DNA of 64,000 bases from Pseudomonas sp. HMWF032 (GTDB lineage: Bacteria; Pseudomonadota; Gammaproteobacteria; Pseudomonadales; Pseudomonadaceae): contig NZ_QAIG01000012.1 of assembly GCF_003060885.1 (NCBI RefSeq), positions 245,885-309,884 of the forward strand, in the 5' to 3' direction. Shown here piece after piece: positions 49,979-57,906 of the stretch (position 1 is its first letter; the number at the start of each line of letters is the position of its first letter). The translations under genes and the position numbers were made by a program. Below the pieces are notes generated by a model, which saw only the letters and a list, made by a program, of their open reading frames with translations, had not been told where the DNA came from and did no database searches.

Positions 49979-50623
49979 TCAGATCCTCTTATCCGTGTTG
50001 AGGGCCGCGTCCAGCTCGTTCAGGCTGGCGTACAGCTCGATGCCTGCTGCGCACATCTCGCTGCAGGCGTTTTGCGCGGTTGCTTCGGCAATGGCGCGGC
50101 AGGCCGGCAGATAGACGCCGACCTCGAAACCGGCACGGCGCAGTTGCAGGGCGGTGGTCTTCACGCAGTAGTCGAGGGCCAGACCGCCCACCAGTACGCG
50201 CTGCACGCCATTGTGCAGGAGAAACTCGATGGCGCCCGTGCTGCGCTTCTCGGCCAGGTCGTGGTAACAGGCGCCGTAGGGATGCAGGTCCGGCTCGACG
50301 CCTTTCCACACGAAGTAGTCGTAGTCCAGCGGCAGTGGCAGTTCATCCAGCAGCTCGAATCCAGGCGTGCCCGGTACGCAGTGGCTGACCCAGCTGAGAT
50401 CGGCGTTGACCAGCGGCAGCGGCTTGAGCATCTCGGCATGGCTCGGTGCGATCCAGGCGGCTTGCGGGCTGTGCGCGTCCTTGCTGCCCAGGCGCAGGTG
50501 AGCGCGGCTGGCCAGCTCATTCAGGGCGGGGGCGATCTGTTCGCCACCGGCCACCGGCAGCTCATCTGGACACAGCGGGGTAAAGCCTTTCTGTGCATCG
50601 ACGTCGAAGCTGGCGATTTTCAT
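49979..50623 (-). CDS. pncA: Nicotinamidase
   Basis: A 214-residue cytosolic isochorismatase-fold hydrolase that deamidates nicotinamide to nicotinate, the first step of the salvage route completed by pncB and nadE. The catalytic triad can be placed at D9 (in F-D-V-D-A-Q-K-G-F), K107 (V-W-K-G) and C153 (A-L-D-Y-C-V-K-T-T). Metal ligands D49 and H51 lie in S-K-D-A-H. It is the first gene of the salvage operon and diverges from nrtR; the palindrome at 50655-50683 lies 32 bp upstream of its start. Confidence 0.92.
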   Translation of the reverse strand: MKIASFDVDAQKGFTPLCPDELPVAGGEQIAPALNELASRAHLRLGSKDAHSPQAAWIAPSHAEMLKPLPLVNADLSWVSHCVPGTPGFELLDELPLPLDYDYFVWKGVEPDLHPYGACYHDLAEKRSTGAIEFLLHNGVQRVLVGGLALDYCVKTTALQLRRAGFEVGVYLPACRAIAEATAQNACSEMCAAGIELYASLNELDAALNTDKRI

Positions 50624-50654
50624 GGGTAGCGCTCCTTGTTGCGCGTTTGCATGG

Positions 50655-50683
50655 CCACATATTCCATCTGATGTAATATGTGG
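50655..50683. promoter_or_regulatory. 29-bp palindrome, probable NrtR operator
   Basis: Arms ccacatatt (50655-50663) and aatatgtgg (50675-50683) are perfectly complementary, and the inner cat/atg triplets (50665-50667 and 50671-50673) also pair, so 12 of 14 base pairs of half-sites plus centre are symmetric with only one mismatch. It sits between the divergent pncA operon and nrtR, where a regulator of both would bind. Comparison with known NrtR boxes was not possible here. Confidence 0.7.
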
Positions 50684-50698
50684 TCAAGCGCTTTTCTG

Positions 50699-50716
50699 CG
50701 AAATACGTGAATTTCG
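50699..50716. promoter_or_regulatory. Second inverted repeat in the pncA-nrtR intergenic region
   Basis: cgaaat (50699-50704) and atttcg (50711-50716) flank six bases. The repeat is short and may be chance, or a second operator on the nrtR side. Confidence 0.35.
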
Positions 50717-50760
50717 TCGGGTTATTGGTCAAGATGAAATAAGTCGAAGGAATTGGAGGG

Positions 50761-51456
50761 ATGATGGGATCTGCAAAAGTGCTGGCCAGCGTGGATATCG
50801 TTGCGCTGCGTCTGAGCGGGGCGGGCGAGTTGGAACTGTTACTGATTCGTCGTGCCCAGGCACCGTTCGCCGGGCAGTGGGCGTTGCCCGGTGTGCTGGT
50901 CAACGGTCGCTGCGCCGACCTCAGTCTGGATGTCGCTGCGACGCGTGCATTGCAGGAAAAGGCGCGGGTGCAGCCGCAGCACCTGGAGCAGGTGGCGACA
51001 GTGGGCAACGCGGTGCGTGACCCGCGTGGCTGGTCGTTGAGCACCTTCTACCTGGCCCTGTTGCCCGCCGATACCGCGTTGCTGGGCGAGGACCTGTGTT
51101 TTGTCAGCCTGGCGCAGGTGCTCGACGAGCGCTTCGCGCTGCCATTCGACCATGTGCATTTGGTGGCGCAAGCGCTGGAGCGGCTGGCCAGCAAGTCGGT
51201 GTACACCTCGCTGCCGCTCTATTTGCTGCCCCCGCGCTTTACCGTGACCGAGGCGTTGCTGGCGTTTCAGGCCTGCCTGGGGCAGGCAGTACAGCACACC
51301 ACCCTGCGTGGTCGCCTGGAAAAAATGAAGCAGCAGGGCTGGATCAGTGATACCGGCGAGAAGAACTACCCGAAGATGGGCCGGCCTCAATCGCTCATCG
51401 CACATGAACCTCAGGCATCTGGAGTTTTTACCTTTGATCGCAGTTTGCTGAGCTAA
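50761..51456 (+). CDS. nrtR: NrtR-type NAD metabolism regulator (Nudix-winged helix)
   Basis: A 231-residue regulator. Residues about 8-145 form a Nudix-like domain (L-L-I-R-R-A-Q-A-P-F-A-G-Q-W-A-L-P-G-V). Its catalytic box is degenerate: the R-E-x-x-E-E glutamates are replaced around A-T-R-A-L-Q-E-K-A, so it likely senses ADP-ribose rather than hydrolysing it efficiently. Residues about 155-231 form a winged-helix DNA-binding domain (L-R-G-R-L-E-K-M-K-Q-Q-G-W-I). NrtR represses NAD salvage genes, and the divergent pncA-pncB-nadE operon is the obvious target. The start is ATG 50761 or ATG 50764; ggaggg abuts the first, so the second, or use of the upstream gaagga, is possible. Confidence 0.9.
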   Translation: MMGSAKVLASVDIVALRLSGAGELELLLIRRAQAPFAGQWALPGVLVNGRCADLSLDVAATRALQEKARVQPQHLEQVATVGNAVRDPRGWSLSTFYLALLPADTALLGEDLCFVSLAQVLDERFALPFDHVHLVAQALERLASKSVYTSLPLYLLPPRFTVTEALLAFQACLGQAVQHTTLRGRLEKMKQQGWISDTGEKNYPKMGRPQSLIAHEPQASGVFTFDRSLLS

Positions 51457-51473
51457 ATTGCGGGCAAAAGAAA

Positions 51474-51490
51474 GGGCGCCAGAGGCGCCC
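51474..51490 (-). terminator. Hairpin at the nrtR 3' end, terminator-like for the minus strand
   Basis: gggcgcc (51474-51480) and ggcgccc (51484-51490) enclose aga. On the minus strand the stem is followed by a pyrimidine run rich in T; on the plus strand only taaaa follows. It would end the acylase transcript reading from the right. Confidence 0.5.
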
Positions 51491-51531
51491 TAAAACGATG
51501 ATGTGTGGAGTAAGTCCGCTTTATCTGAGCA

Positions 51532-51559
51532 GCAACCGCTGAATTGGTTCAGCGGTTGC
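51532..51559. other. Perfect 12-bp hairpin downstream of the acylase gene
   Basis: gcaaccgctgaa (51532-51543) and ttcagcggttgc (51548-51559) enclose ttgg. No T run follows on either strand. The same ten-base core gcaaccgctg forms another hairpin at 60055-60087. Confidence 0.6.
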
Positions 51560-51589
51560 CGACGAATGGTCATTTGGCAGTTGCTCAGC

Positions 51590-54127
51590 TCAATTGTCCG
51601 GCATCAGCAGCAGGCGCTTGCTGCCGTAGACCTTGTCGAGGTTTTGTGACTGGAATGGGAAGCTCATGTAGCTGCCTTTCAGCCAAGCGTCGATACCGTC
51701 AGCGTAATGCTTACTGGCTGGGTTACTGGATTGCCCGGAGCTATTGAGGCCGATCAGCGGCTCTTCGCGGCCGAAGTCGACCACGATGCGCATGGCTGGG
51801 ATCAGCCAGGTATCGAAATTTTCCCCCCATTTGTAGGCTGCAACGTTCAGCGTGCCGTGATCACCGCCGGCTGGGTAGGGACCACGGTCGAGATAGCCCT
51901 TGATGGCGTTGATGCTGGTGCGTTGGCTGGCGCTCATGTACTGCGCCAGCTGGGTAGTTTCGGTGGTCCAGTTGTAGGTGTGTAGCTTGCCCCACTGCCA
52001 GGCACTGCGTTCACTGCCCAGTTTGCTTTCCAGCAGGGTTATGGCACCGGCCAGGCTGCGCGCGAGGATGGCGGGTTTGTCTTCGCGTTGCGCAGTTCGG
52101 GTGTCGTTCCAGAATGGGCTGTCCTCGCGGCCCAGCAGATGGTCCGCCTGGGCTGAATAGGAGTTGTTGGCGGTATCGACCAGGGCCTTCCAGGCCGGAC
52201 TACTTTCTGGGCCCAGTTCATCGAGGAAGGTGTCCCGCGCGCTTTGGTAGAGGAAGGTGCTATACAAGGCAGCATCTGCCGAGCTGGCTGCCATCTTTCC
52301 GTCGAATTTCATCAGGCGACCGTAGGCCTCGCGGGCTTTGCTGCGTTCGGCCGCTGGTAGGGCCTCAATGGCGGCCTGCAGGCCTTCGGTCATGCCGGGG
52401 GCGCTGAACATGTTCTGCAGCTTGGCCACGAAAGGTGACGTCTGGTCGTACTGCATGGCAATCATGCTTTGCGTGTCATGTCGGCCGGTGGCGGCAAGTT
52501 CGGCAATGCGTTCGGCGCGCTCAGGATAGAACCAGGAATTGGACAGCTGCATGCCGTAACCGCGTGGGACTGTGCGGTGGTTGGCGGTGCCCAGCCAGCC
52601 TTGCGGCGGGTCCTGATCGTACGGATGCAGCATCGGGTCTGCGAAACCGTCCCAGGCATACTGGCTGTCCCAACCCGGCGAGGGCATTAGGCCCAGGCCG
52701 GCACGGCGGTTGGGGAAGCGCCCGGTAACTTGCCAGCCGATATGCTGCGCATCGGCGAAGACAATGTTCAACGGCATGGCGCGGACTTCGCGGGTGGCCT
52801 CGAAGGCCTGTTCAACCGATTGCGCCCGCGATAGGTCGAAGAAGGCATCGAGAGTCTTATCGGCTTCGAACTGGGTGGTTTTCAAGGCCAAACCGTAGCG
52901 ACTGGTCAGCTGCATGGGCTGCAGCATGTGTTTGCGCTCGCCCAGTACCGAGTTCAGCAGGGGGCCGTGGCGGGTTTCGAAAATGGTTTCGCGGATCGGT
53001 CGCTGACCTTTGATAAAGAAGGTTTCCTGGCGTTCCTGCGCGGGCAGCCATTTGCCGTCGGCCAGGTAGTGCAGGCGGCCGCCTTGCTGCTTGACCTGCT
53101 CAAGGAACAGATCCTGGTTGTCGCCCATGACCATGGTCATGCCCCAGCCCAGTTTTCCGTTAAAACCAGCAACCACGGCCGGTACGCCGGCAATCGATAC
53201 GCCAGCGGCTTGGTATTTCGGCGAGCGGATCTGCACGAAATTCCACACCGATGGCATCGACAGCGGCAGGTGGGTATCGTTGGCCAACAGGCTTTTGCCA
53301 CTGCGGGTACGCTGCGGGGCGAATGCCCAGTTGTTGGAGGCCGCTACGCCGAGCATGTGGGTGTCGGCGAATTGACTGACGGCTGAGCTAACGGCGTTCA
53401 GGCCGGCCAGTTGACCCTTGAGATCGAGGCCTTTGAGTTTGTCGGCCTCGTCAAACGGCAATGGCTCGTCGGGGTAGGTTGGCAGCAGCCATGCTAGTTG
53501 CTCACTACCGACTTTTTGCGCAAGCACCAGCGAGGCGATTTCTTCTTGCAGGTTGACCGCCAGGCCGAAGTTCAGCAGGCAGAACACCAGCACTGAGTCT
53601 TCGGCTTTCCAGTAGTCCGGACGATAACCGGACTCGGCCAGGTCCATCGGTAGTTTGTCGCGGTAGCGGAACAGGTAAGCGTTGACCCCACGGGCATAGA
53701 CTTCGAAGAATTTCTTGATGCGCGGCGAGGCATTGCTATAGAGGACCTCAGCGCTTTTCTTCAGGTTGACCGCGCGCATGAAGCGGTCCATTTCCAGCAC
53801 GCCTGGGCCGGCCATTTCAGCCAGTCTGCCTTCTGCCATCAAGCGCAAGCCAATCATCTGGCTGAGGCGGTCGCTGGCGTGTACATAGCCTAGGGCGAAC
53901 AGCGCGTCGTGGAAGGTGGTGGTTTCAATCAGCGGCATGCCCAACGAATTGCGGCGAATCACCACGCTTTGCGCCAGGCCCTTGACCCGCATGATGCCCT
54001 GGTCCGGGTGCACGCTGTCACCGTACCGGCTGTTCAGCAATGATTGGCAGCCACTGAGTGCGACCATGGCCGTAAGTATGGCGGAGAGGCTTAAAAGGCT
54101 CACGGGGCGTAACGCGCGCGCTAGCAT
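51590..54127 (-). CDS. quiP: Penicillin acylase-family lipoprotein, probable acyl-homoserine lactone acylase (QuiP-like)
   Basis: An 845-residue N-terminal-nucleophile hydrolase. A lipoprotein signal with L-S-G-C at 24-27 predicts a lipid-anchored precursor. The alpha chain is followed by a spacer and autocatalytic cleavage before S264 in A-A-S-N-N-W-A-F, which becomes the beta-chain nucleophile. The conserved D-T-H-L-P-L-S-x-P and G-x-N-G-K-L-G-W-G blocks follow. Length and sequence features match P. aeruginosa QuiP (PA1032), which hydrolyses long-chain acyl-homoserine lactones. Assignment to that substrate is by family resemblance; other amides are possible. No luxI/luxR-type genes lie in this window. 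The gene is monocistronic on the minus strand. Confidence 0.85.
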   Translation of the reverse strand: MLARALRPVSLLSLSAILTAMVALSGCQSLLNSRYGDSVHPDQGIMRVKGLAQSVVIRRNSLGMPLIETTTFHDALFALGYVHASDRLSQMIGLRLMAEGRLAEMAGPGVLEMDRFMRAVNLKKSAEVLYSNASPRIKKFFEVYARGVNAYLFRYRDKLPMDLAESGYRPDYWKAEDSVLVFCLLNFGLAVNLQEEIASLVLAQKVGSEQLAWLLPTYPDEPLPFDEADKLKGLDLKGQLAGLNAVSSAVSQFADTHMLGVAASNNWAFAPQRTRSGKSLLANDTHLPLSMPSVWNFVQIRSPKYQAAGVSIAGVPAVVAGFNGKLGWGMTMVMGDNQDLFLEQVKQQGGRLHYLADGKWLPAQERQETFFIKGQRPIRETIFETRHGPLLNSVLGERKHMLQPMQLTSRYGLALKTTQFEADKTLDAFFDLSRAQSVEQAFEATREVRAMPLNIVFADAQHIGWQVTGRFPNRRAGLGLMPSPGWDSQYAWDGFADPMLHPYDQDPPQGWLGTANHRTVPRGYGMQLSNSWFYPERAERIAELAATGRHDTQSMIAMQYDQTSPFVAKLQNMFSAPGMTEGLQAAIEALPAAERSKAREAYGRLMKFDGKMAASSADAALYSTFLYQSARDTFLDELGPESSPAWKALVDTANNSYSAQADHLLGREDSPFWNDTRTAQREDKPAILARSLAGAITLLESKLGSERSAWQWGKLHTYNWTTETTQLAQYMSASQRTSINAIKGYLDRGPYPAGGDHGTLNVAAYKWGENFDTWLIPAMRIVVDFGREEPLIGLNSSGQSSNPASKHYADGIDAWLKGSYMSFPFQSQNLDKVYGSKRLLLMPDN

Positions 54128-54253
54128 GCTGCAGGCTCCTTGCGGGTAGAAAGGCTCAACGGGATGTTTGCGCTTATCGACATGCGCGTAGACAAGGCGG
54201 AGGCATTACGTTAGCCAGCGGCTATGTGCCTGACAAGCCGCTATTGCGGTAAG

Positions 54254-54718
54254 TCAGGCGCTTTGCCGCAAGGGTGGCAATGCCTCATCGAGTAACCAGC
54301 GAGCGGTGGCGCGAGCAGCGGCCTTATGCTGCAACTCCAGTTCACTGAAGCGCTGTTCATGCTGGCGTCGTATGTTTTTATCAAGAGCCTTCCAGGCCGC
54401 ATGTGTGGGCACTTCTGCGGTAGCAGCAAACAGGTCATGAAAAACGGCGCAGCGAGGGTTGCGGCTCAAGGCAGTATCGCAGTTGTCCAGCAGCACCTTG
54501 ATGCGAATAGCCCCTTCAATTAAGGGTAACTGGCCATCAAGCAGGCTGCTGGCAAGGATCTGCAAGTCATCCGCAATGCGGGTACGTTGAGCGCTGAACG
54601 CGGCGTTACGGGCTTTCTCCTGGTGCCAGACTCTCAGCCACAGGTGCAGGGCGTATCCGCTCAGTACGAGGACCAACGCACCACCAGCTAACAGTAAGAG
54701 CAGGCCAGGATTACTCAT
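54254..54718 (-). CDS. DUF2489 family protein
   Basis: A 154-residue protein with one N-terminal membrane helix (L-L-L-L-L-A-G-G-A-L-V-L-V-L-S-G-Y-A) and a cytoplasmic helical domain. D-D-L-Q-I-L-A-S-S-L-L-D-G-Q-L-P-L-I-E-G-A-I-R-I-K is the DUF2489 core. Function unknown. ATG 54718 gives the family N-terminus; the upstream extension to 54781 runs through the SEC-C gene. It lies 7 bp after that gene's stop, in one apparent operon. Confidence 0.8.
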   Translation of the reverse strand: MSNPGLLLLLAGGALVLVLSGYALHLWLRVWHQEKARNAAFSAQRTRIADDLQILASSLLDGQLPLIEGAIRIKVLLDNCDTALSRNPRCAVFHDLFAATAEVPTHAAWKALDKNIRRQHEQRFSELELQHKAAARATARWLLDEALPPLRQSA

Positions 54719-54725
54719 CGGCCGT

Positions 54726-54911
54726 TCAGGCGCCGTGGCATTTTTTGAATTTCTTTTGGCTGCCACATGGGCAGGGATCATTGCGGCCGACGTCCTTCAA
54801 GGCATTGCGCACAGGCTCTTGGTGGCCATGATTGCAGTGCGGTCCGTGCACGTGGTCGTGATCATGGCCGTGATTGCAATCAGGACCATGGACGTGTTCT
54901 TGCTGTGTCAT
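54726..54911 (-). CDS. Small histidine-rich SEC-C motif protein
   Basis: A 61-residue protein. The N-terminal half holds two direct copies of H-V-H-G-P-x-C-N-H-G-H separated by D-H-D, giving eleven histidines and two cysteines, a likely zinc, nickel or copper site. The C-terminal SEC-C motif, N-D-P-C-P-C-G-S-Q-K-K-F-K-K-C-H, is the zinc-binding signature known from the SecA C-terminus. ATG 54911 has ggag upstream. Function unknown; metal binding or delivery is the simplest inference. Confidence 0.8.
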   Translation of the reverse strand: MTQQEHVHGPDCNHGHDHDHVHGPHCNHGHQEPVRNALKDVGRNDPCPCGSQKKFKKCHGA

Positions 54912-54916
54912 GCGTT

Positions 54917-55408
54917 CTACTCCGGGATGTAATCGCCGGGAATTATCTCGCCATTGCGCGACATGTGCACGCTCTGTCCAAACATCCAGCCGGTTTTTAC
55001 AGCGCCTTGCAGGCGATAGGGGATGGGCTGGTCGGGTTGATCCAAGGCTTTGACAATCTGGCGCAGATGGCGCCAAAGGTTGGTTCGTACAGGAATAGAG
55101 AAACTATGATGGCCATGTGCGGGTACGTTGAAGGAGATGTCAGATTCTCCTTCTGCCAGCTTCACCTGGTTAAGGTGCACGACATAGTCCATGCCACGCA
55201 CTGGCAGGCTGAAATTATTGGGATTGTCGATGCGAAAGCGCAGCGTGAAATGCTGCTCCAGCAGTTTGGCTTTTACGACGTCGACTTTAACGAGGCGTAC
55301 TTCGGGCGACTTGAGATCGCCAGGAGAGGAGCAACCGCTAAGGCCTAACAGGAAGCCAAAAAATATCAGTAGGCTGAGAGTTCTTATCGTTTGCGCCTGA
55401 TAAAACAT
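54917..55408 (-). CDS. LEA14-like (WHy domain) lipoprotein
   Basis: A 163-residue lipoprotein. The signal L-L-I-F-F-G-F-L-L-G-L-S-G-C-S predicts a lipidated cysteine at about residue 25. The mature part is a single LEA type 2/WHy beta-sandwich, with F-T-L-R-F-R-I-D-N-P-N-N-F-S-L-P-V-R-G-M-D-Y as the hallmark. Such proteins are linked to desiccation and envelope stress; no direct role is known. ATG 55408 follows ggag by a good distance; ATG 55429 is an alternative. It is 5 bp upstream of the SEC-C gene, so co-transcribed with it. Confidence 0.85.
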   Translation of the reverse strand: MFYQAQTIRTLSLLIFFGFLLGLSGCSSPGDLKSPEVRLVKVDVVKAKLLEQHFTLRFRIDNPNNFSLPVRGMDYVVHLNQVKLAEGESDISFNVPAHGHHSFSIPVRTNLWRHLRQIVKALDQPDQPIPYRLQGAVKTGWMFGQSVHMSRNGEIIPGDYIPE

Positions 55409-55520
55409 TGCATACTCCGAATGACGCATCAGTGTAACAAGCAAGTGCTTGGCTGCAACCTGTTGTGACGGTAAAAAAACCTGCGCCATACTGAGCAACG
55501 ATTAGTACAGGAGTATGACC

Positions 55521-56093
55521 ATGGCTCGCTACGAAGTGGCCTTCAGTGCGCAGTTGGTTCCGGGGGCTCAGTTGGAGTTGGTAAAAGCCAATGTGGCCAA
55601 GCTGTTCCAAGCAGATGAGCAGCGGCTCGCCCTGCTGTTTTCCGGTCGGCGTATCGTGATCAAAAGCAATCTGGACGAGGCCGGAGCCGAGAAATATCGC
55701 TCGACTCTGGAGCGTGCCGGGGCGGTGGTCGAAGTAGCCGACATGGACAAGGTAATTGAAGAGATTGAACTGGCACCGCCGCCAGCTGTTTTTCCTGCTC
55801 CTGCTCCTGCACCCGTCGTGGCAGCACAGCCACAGGCGGTCAGTAGCCCGGCAGGGCGCCTGCAGGTGGCCCCGCGTGATGAGTACATGGCCGCATTTGC
55901 CGAGGTAGATGCCCCGGATTTCGGTATTGCCCCGCTGGGTGATGACCTGCAGGACAGCAAGCCGGCGGCACCCGTACTGTCCCTGGATTTGTCGCAGTTC
56001 AGCCTGGCCCCCGCGGGTAGCGACATGGGTGAGCTGAAAAAAGCCCCAGCAGGGCCGCCACCGGATATCTCACACCTGAAACTGCAAGACTAG
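55521..56093 (+). CDS. Hypothetical protein with an N-terminal L7/L12-like small domain
   Basis: A 190-residue soluble protein. The first about 75 residues (A-R-Y-E-V-A-F-S-A-Q-L-V-P-G-A, then L-F-Q-A-D-E-Q-R-L-A-L-L-F-S-G-R-R and A-G-A-V-V-E-V) resemble a small alpha/beta domain seen at the N-terminus of many gammaproteobacterial membrane proteins, similar in pattern to ribosomal L7/L12. The middle is Pro/Ala-rich and disordered. The end has short conserved segments L-D-L-S-Q-F-S-L-A-P-A-G and P-D-I-S-H-L-K-L. ATG 55521 lies 8 bp after aggag (55508-55512); ATG 55515 is too close to it. Function unknown. Confidence 0.75.
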   Translation: MARYEVAFSAQLVPGAQLELVKANVAKLFQADEQRLALLFSGRRIVIKSNLDEAGAEKYRSTLERAGAVVEVADMDKVIEEIELAPPPAVFPAPAPAPVVAAQPQAVSSPAGRLQVAPRDEYMAAFAEVDAPDFGIAPLGDDLQDSKPAAPVLSLDLSQFSLAPAGSDMGELKKAPAGPPPDISHLKLQD

Positions 56094-56140
56094 TTCGCAG
56101 GCTGTAGGGCGCTACCGCACAGTGTTCTGCTGCCATTGCA

Positions 56141-56611
56141 CTAGAAGTAGGCCGAGCAACACTTCTTGAATTTCAGTCCGCTGGCGCAGGGGCAGGCGTC
56201 ATTGCGGCCGGTCTTAAGTTCGACTGTCGGGTCGATGAAGTACCAGTTGCCAGCATGAGTAACAAAGGCCGAGCGTTCGCGGTGGCTATGCTCGCCGCTG
56301 CTGTCTCGCCAGTGGGCGGTGAACGTGACGAAGGCGTGCGCGGGATCACCCGCGACATCTTCTGCTTTTTCTAGCTCAAGTCGCAGCCAGGTACTGTCCT
56401 GGCTCCAGCTATGGATGGCCTGTCGGTCAAGGCCATTCTGCTGTGCAGGTAATGTGCTGCACACCAGGTAGTCGATCAGCCCCAAGGCATAGGCGCTGTA
56501 GCGCGAACGCATCAAGGCCTCGGCACTGGGTGCGGGCGTGCCGGTATGATAAAGGCCGCAGCATTGCGCCAGTGACTGCTCACTGCCGCATGGGCAAGGT
56601 GGGCTGCTCAT
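56141..56611 (-). CDS. YchJ family SEC-C domain protein
   Basis: A 156-residue protein of the YchJ family with SEC-C-like zinc motifs at both ends: C-P-C-G-S-x5-C-C at the start and D-A-C-P-C-A-S-G-L-K-F-K-K-C-C at the end. Between them is the NTF2-like domain (A-E-A-L-M-R-S-R-Y-S-A-Y-A-L-G, W-R-D-S-S-G). Biochemical role unknown. The usual glycine of the C-terminal motif (C-P-C-G) is alanine here. It follows the DUF6231 gene by 3 bp. Confidence 0.9.
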   Translation of the reverse strand: MSSPPCPCGSEQSLAQCCGLYHTGTPAPSAEALMRSRYSAYALGLIDYLVCSTLPAQQNGLDRQAIHSWSQDSTWLRLELEKAEDVAGDPAHAFVTFTAHWRDSSGEHSHRERSAFVTHAGNWYFIDPTVELKTGRNDACPCASGLKFKKCCSAYF

Positions 56612-56614
56612 GGG

Positions 56615-57112
56615 CTACCACCAGTACTTGCCGAAGTTTTCCGGGTTGGCCCAGAACTTCGCATTCAGCCAGTCCGGCACCTGCTTGTAATCGAGCAGGT
56701 CGTAGGTAAACAGGTTGAGGGTTTGCCCATCCCGTTGGAAACGCTCGCTGGCCTGCAAGGCCAGGGCGAAAAAGTCGGTTTCCTGCCACTCGCAGGCGTC
56801 CAGATCGACCAGTACGGCGATGCGACTAGCGTTCAGGTTGCGAACCCCGCCCAGCAGCTGCAGAGCAATACGTTTCTCAATATGTTCAAGGCAATCGACC
56901 ACCAGGGCCAGGTCAAAGCGTTGAGCCGCCAGTTGCGCCGGCAGTGCCGCAGCCGGGGCGTGGGCGATCTGGCAGTTCGGGTGGGCGGTGAGAAAGGCGT
57001 CGATCGCCGGGAGTTCGCGGCTGCCAATTATCAACAGGCGTTGCGGTGTATAGCGGGCCAGCAGGGCCGCAAGTGCTTGCTGGGGCGTAAGGGGTGACAG
57101 GGGTGCAGGCAT
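56615..57112 (-). CDS. DUF6231 family protein
   Basis: A 165-residue soluble protein that resembles a degenerate class I methyltransferase: an early R-L-L-I-I-G-S-R strand, F-D-L-A-L-V-V-D-C-L-E-H in the position of motif IV, and W-L-N-A-K-F-W-A-N-P-E-N-F-G-K-Y-W-W at the end, the conserved tail of the DUF6231 family found mainly in pseudomonads. The glycine-rich SAM loop is missing, so activity is doubtful. ATG 57112 has gagg upstream; the extension to 57151 lacks such a site. Confidence 0.72.
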   Translation of the reverse strand: MPAPLSPLTPQQALAALLARYTPQRLLIIGSRELPAIDAFLTAHPNCQIAHAPAAALPAQLAAQRFDLALVVDCLEHIEKRIALQLLGGVRNLNASRIAVLVDLDACEWQETDFFALALQASERFQRDGQTLNLFTYDLLDYKQVPDWLNAKFWANPENFGKYWW

Positions 57113-57239
57113 GAGATGTCCTCGCTCAGATACGCAAAGACTATCGTGCATGTGTGATGTGGCCTAGTGCGGATCGCGCTAACAATGTCTTTGTACATTC
57201 TCTGGCATATTTTGTTACGGGCGTCTTTACTCCCTCAGT

Positions 57240-57268
57240 ATCGGTTTTTACCGATTTACCAATAGGAG
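57240..57268 (+). promoter_or_regulatory. Leader hairpin before the first OmpA lipoprotein gene
   Basis: atcggt (57240-57245) and accgat (57250-57255) form a stem with a tttt loop just before the ribosome-binding site aggag (57264-57268). The upstream ctcc (57230-57233) could pair with ggag (57265-57268). The leader starts gtctttactcc, the same as the leader of the next paralogue. The structure is weaker than the one at 57988-58023. Confidence 0.4.
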
Positions 57269-57276
57269 ATGGATAA

Positions 57277-57906
57277 ATGAGCATCACCAGAAAAGCATTA
57301 CCCCTGATTGTCGCAAGTAGCTTTTTGACCGGTTGTGCCGGGTTGCAGAAAACGGATTGGCCAACCTGCGCAGCGGTTGGCGGTGTTGGCGGTGCTGCTT
57401 TGGGTGCGATTGAAAGCTCCAGCTGGGCAGGCGGCGGTGCCGTAGTCGGTGCGGGTATGGCGGCAGCCTATTGCTGGGTGCATGGTGCCAGCGAAGAGCA
57501 AGTTGTGGTGGTAGAGGAGGCGGTAGTCGAAGAGGTTGTTGTGGCCGAGCCTGCTGAAGCTGTTCGAGTGGAACTGGATGTCAAGTTCGACTTCGATAAA
57601 GCCCAGGTTAAGCCCGAGAGCTATGGTGACATCAAGAACCTGGCCGACTTCCTCACCCAGTACCCGCAAACTACCACGGTGGTTGAAGGTCACACTGACT
57701 CCGTGGGCAGTGATGCCTATAACCAAAAACTCTCCGAACGTCGTGCCAGTGCCGTGCGTGACGTGCTGGTCAATCAGTATGGCGTAGGCGCTGATCGCGT
57801 AAACGCTGTGGGTTATGGTGAAACTCGTCCGGTTGCGGACAACGCCTCTGCTGATGGCCGCGCCGTCAATCGTCGCGTAGAAGCGGAAGTAGAAGCACGT
57901 CCTTGA
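57277..57906 (+). CDS. OmpA-family outer-membrane lipoprotein (first of a tandem pair)
   Basis: A 209-residue lipoprotein. The lipobox L-T-G-C places the lipidated cysteine at residue 20, with alanine at +2, which favours the outer membrane. A glycine-rich hydrophobic segment follows (G-G-V-G-G-A-A-L-G-A-I-E-S-S-S-W-A-G-G-G-A-V-V-G). Next is a Val/Glu-rich linker, then a C-terminal OmpA peptidoglycan-binding domain (V-K-F-D-F-D-K-A, V-E-G-H-T-D-S-V-G, L-S-E-R-R-A, N-R-R-V-E-A). The diaminopimelate-binding aspartate and arginine are present. It is a close paralogue of the next gene but lacks that gene's calcium-type repeat linker. Confidence 0.9.
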   Translation: MSITRKALPLIVASSFLTGCAGLQKTDWPTCAAVGGVGGAALGAIESSSWAGGGAVVGAGMAAAYCWVHGASEEQVVVVEEAVVEEVVVAEPAEAVRVELDVKFDFDKAQVKPESYGDIKNLADFLTQYPQTTTVVEGHTDSVGSDAYNQKLSERRASAVRDVLVNQYGVGADRVNAVGYGETRPVADNASADGRAVNRRVEAEVEARP

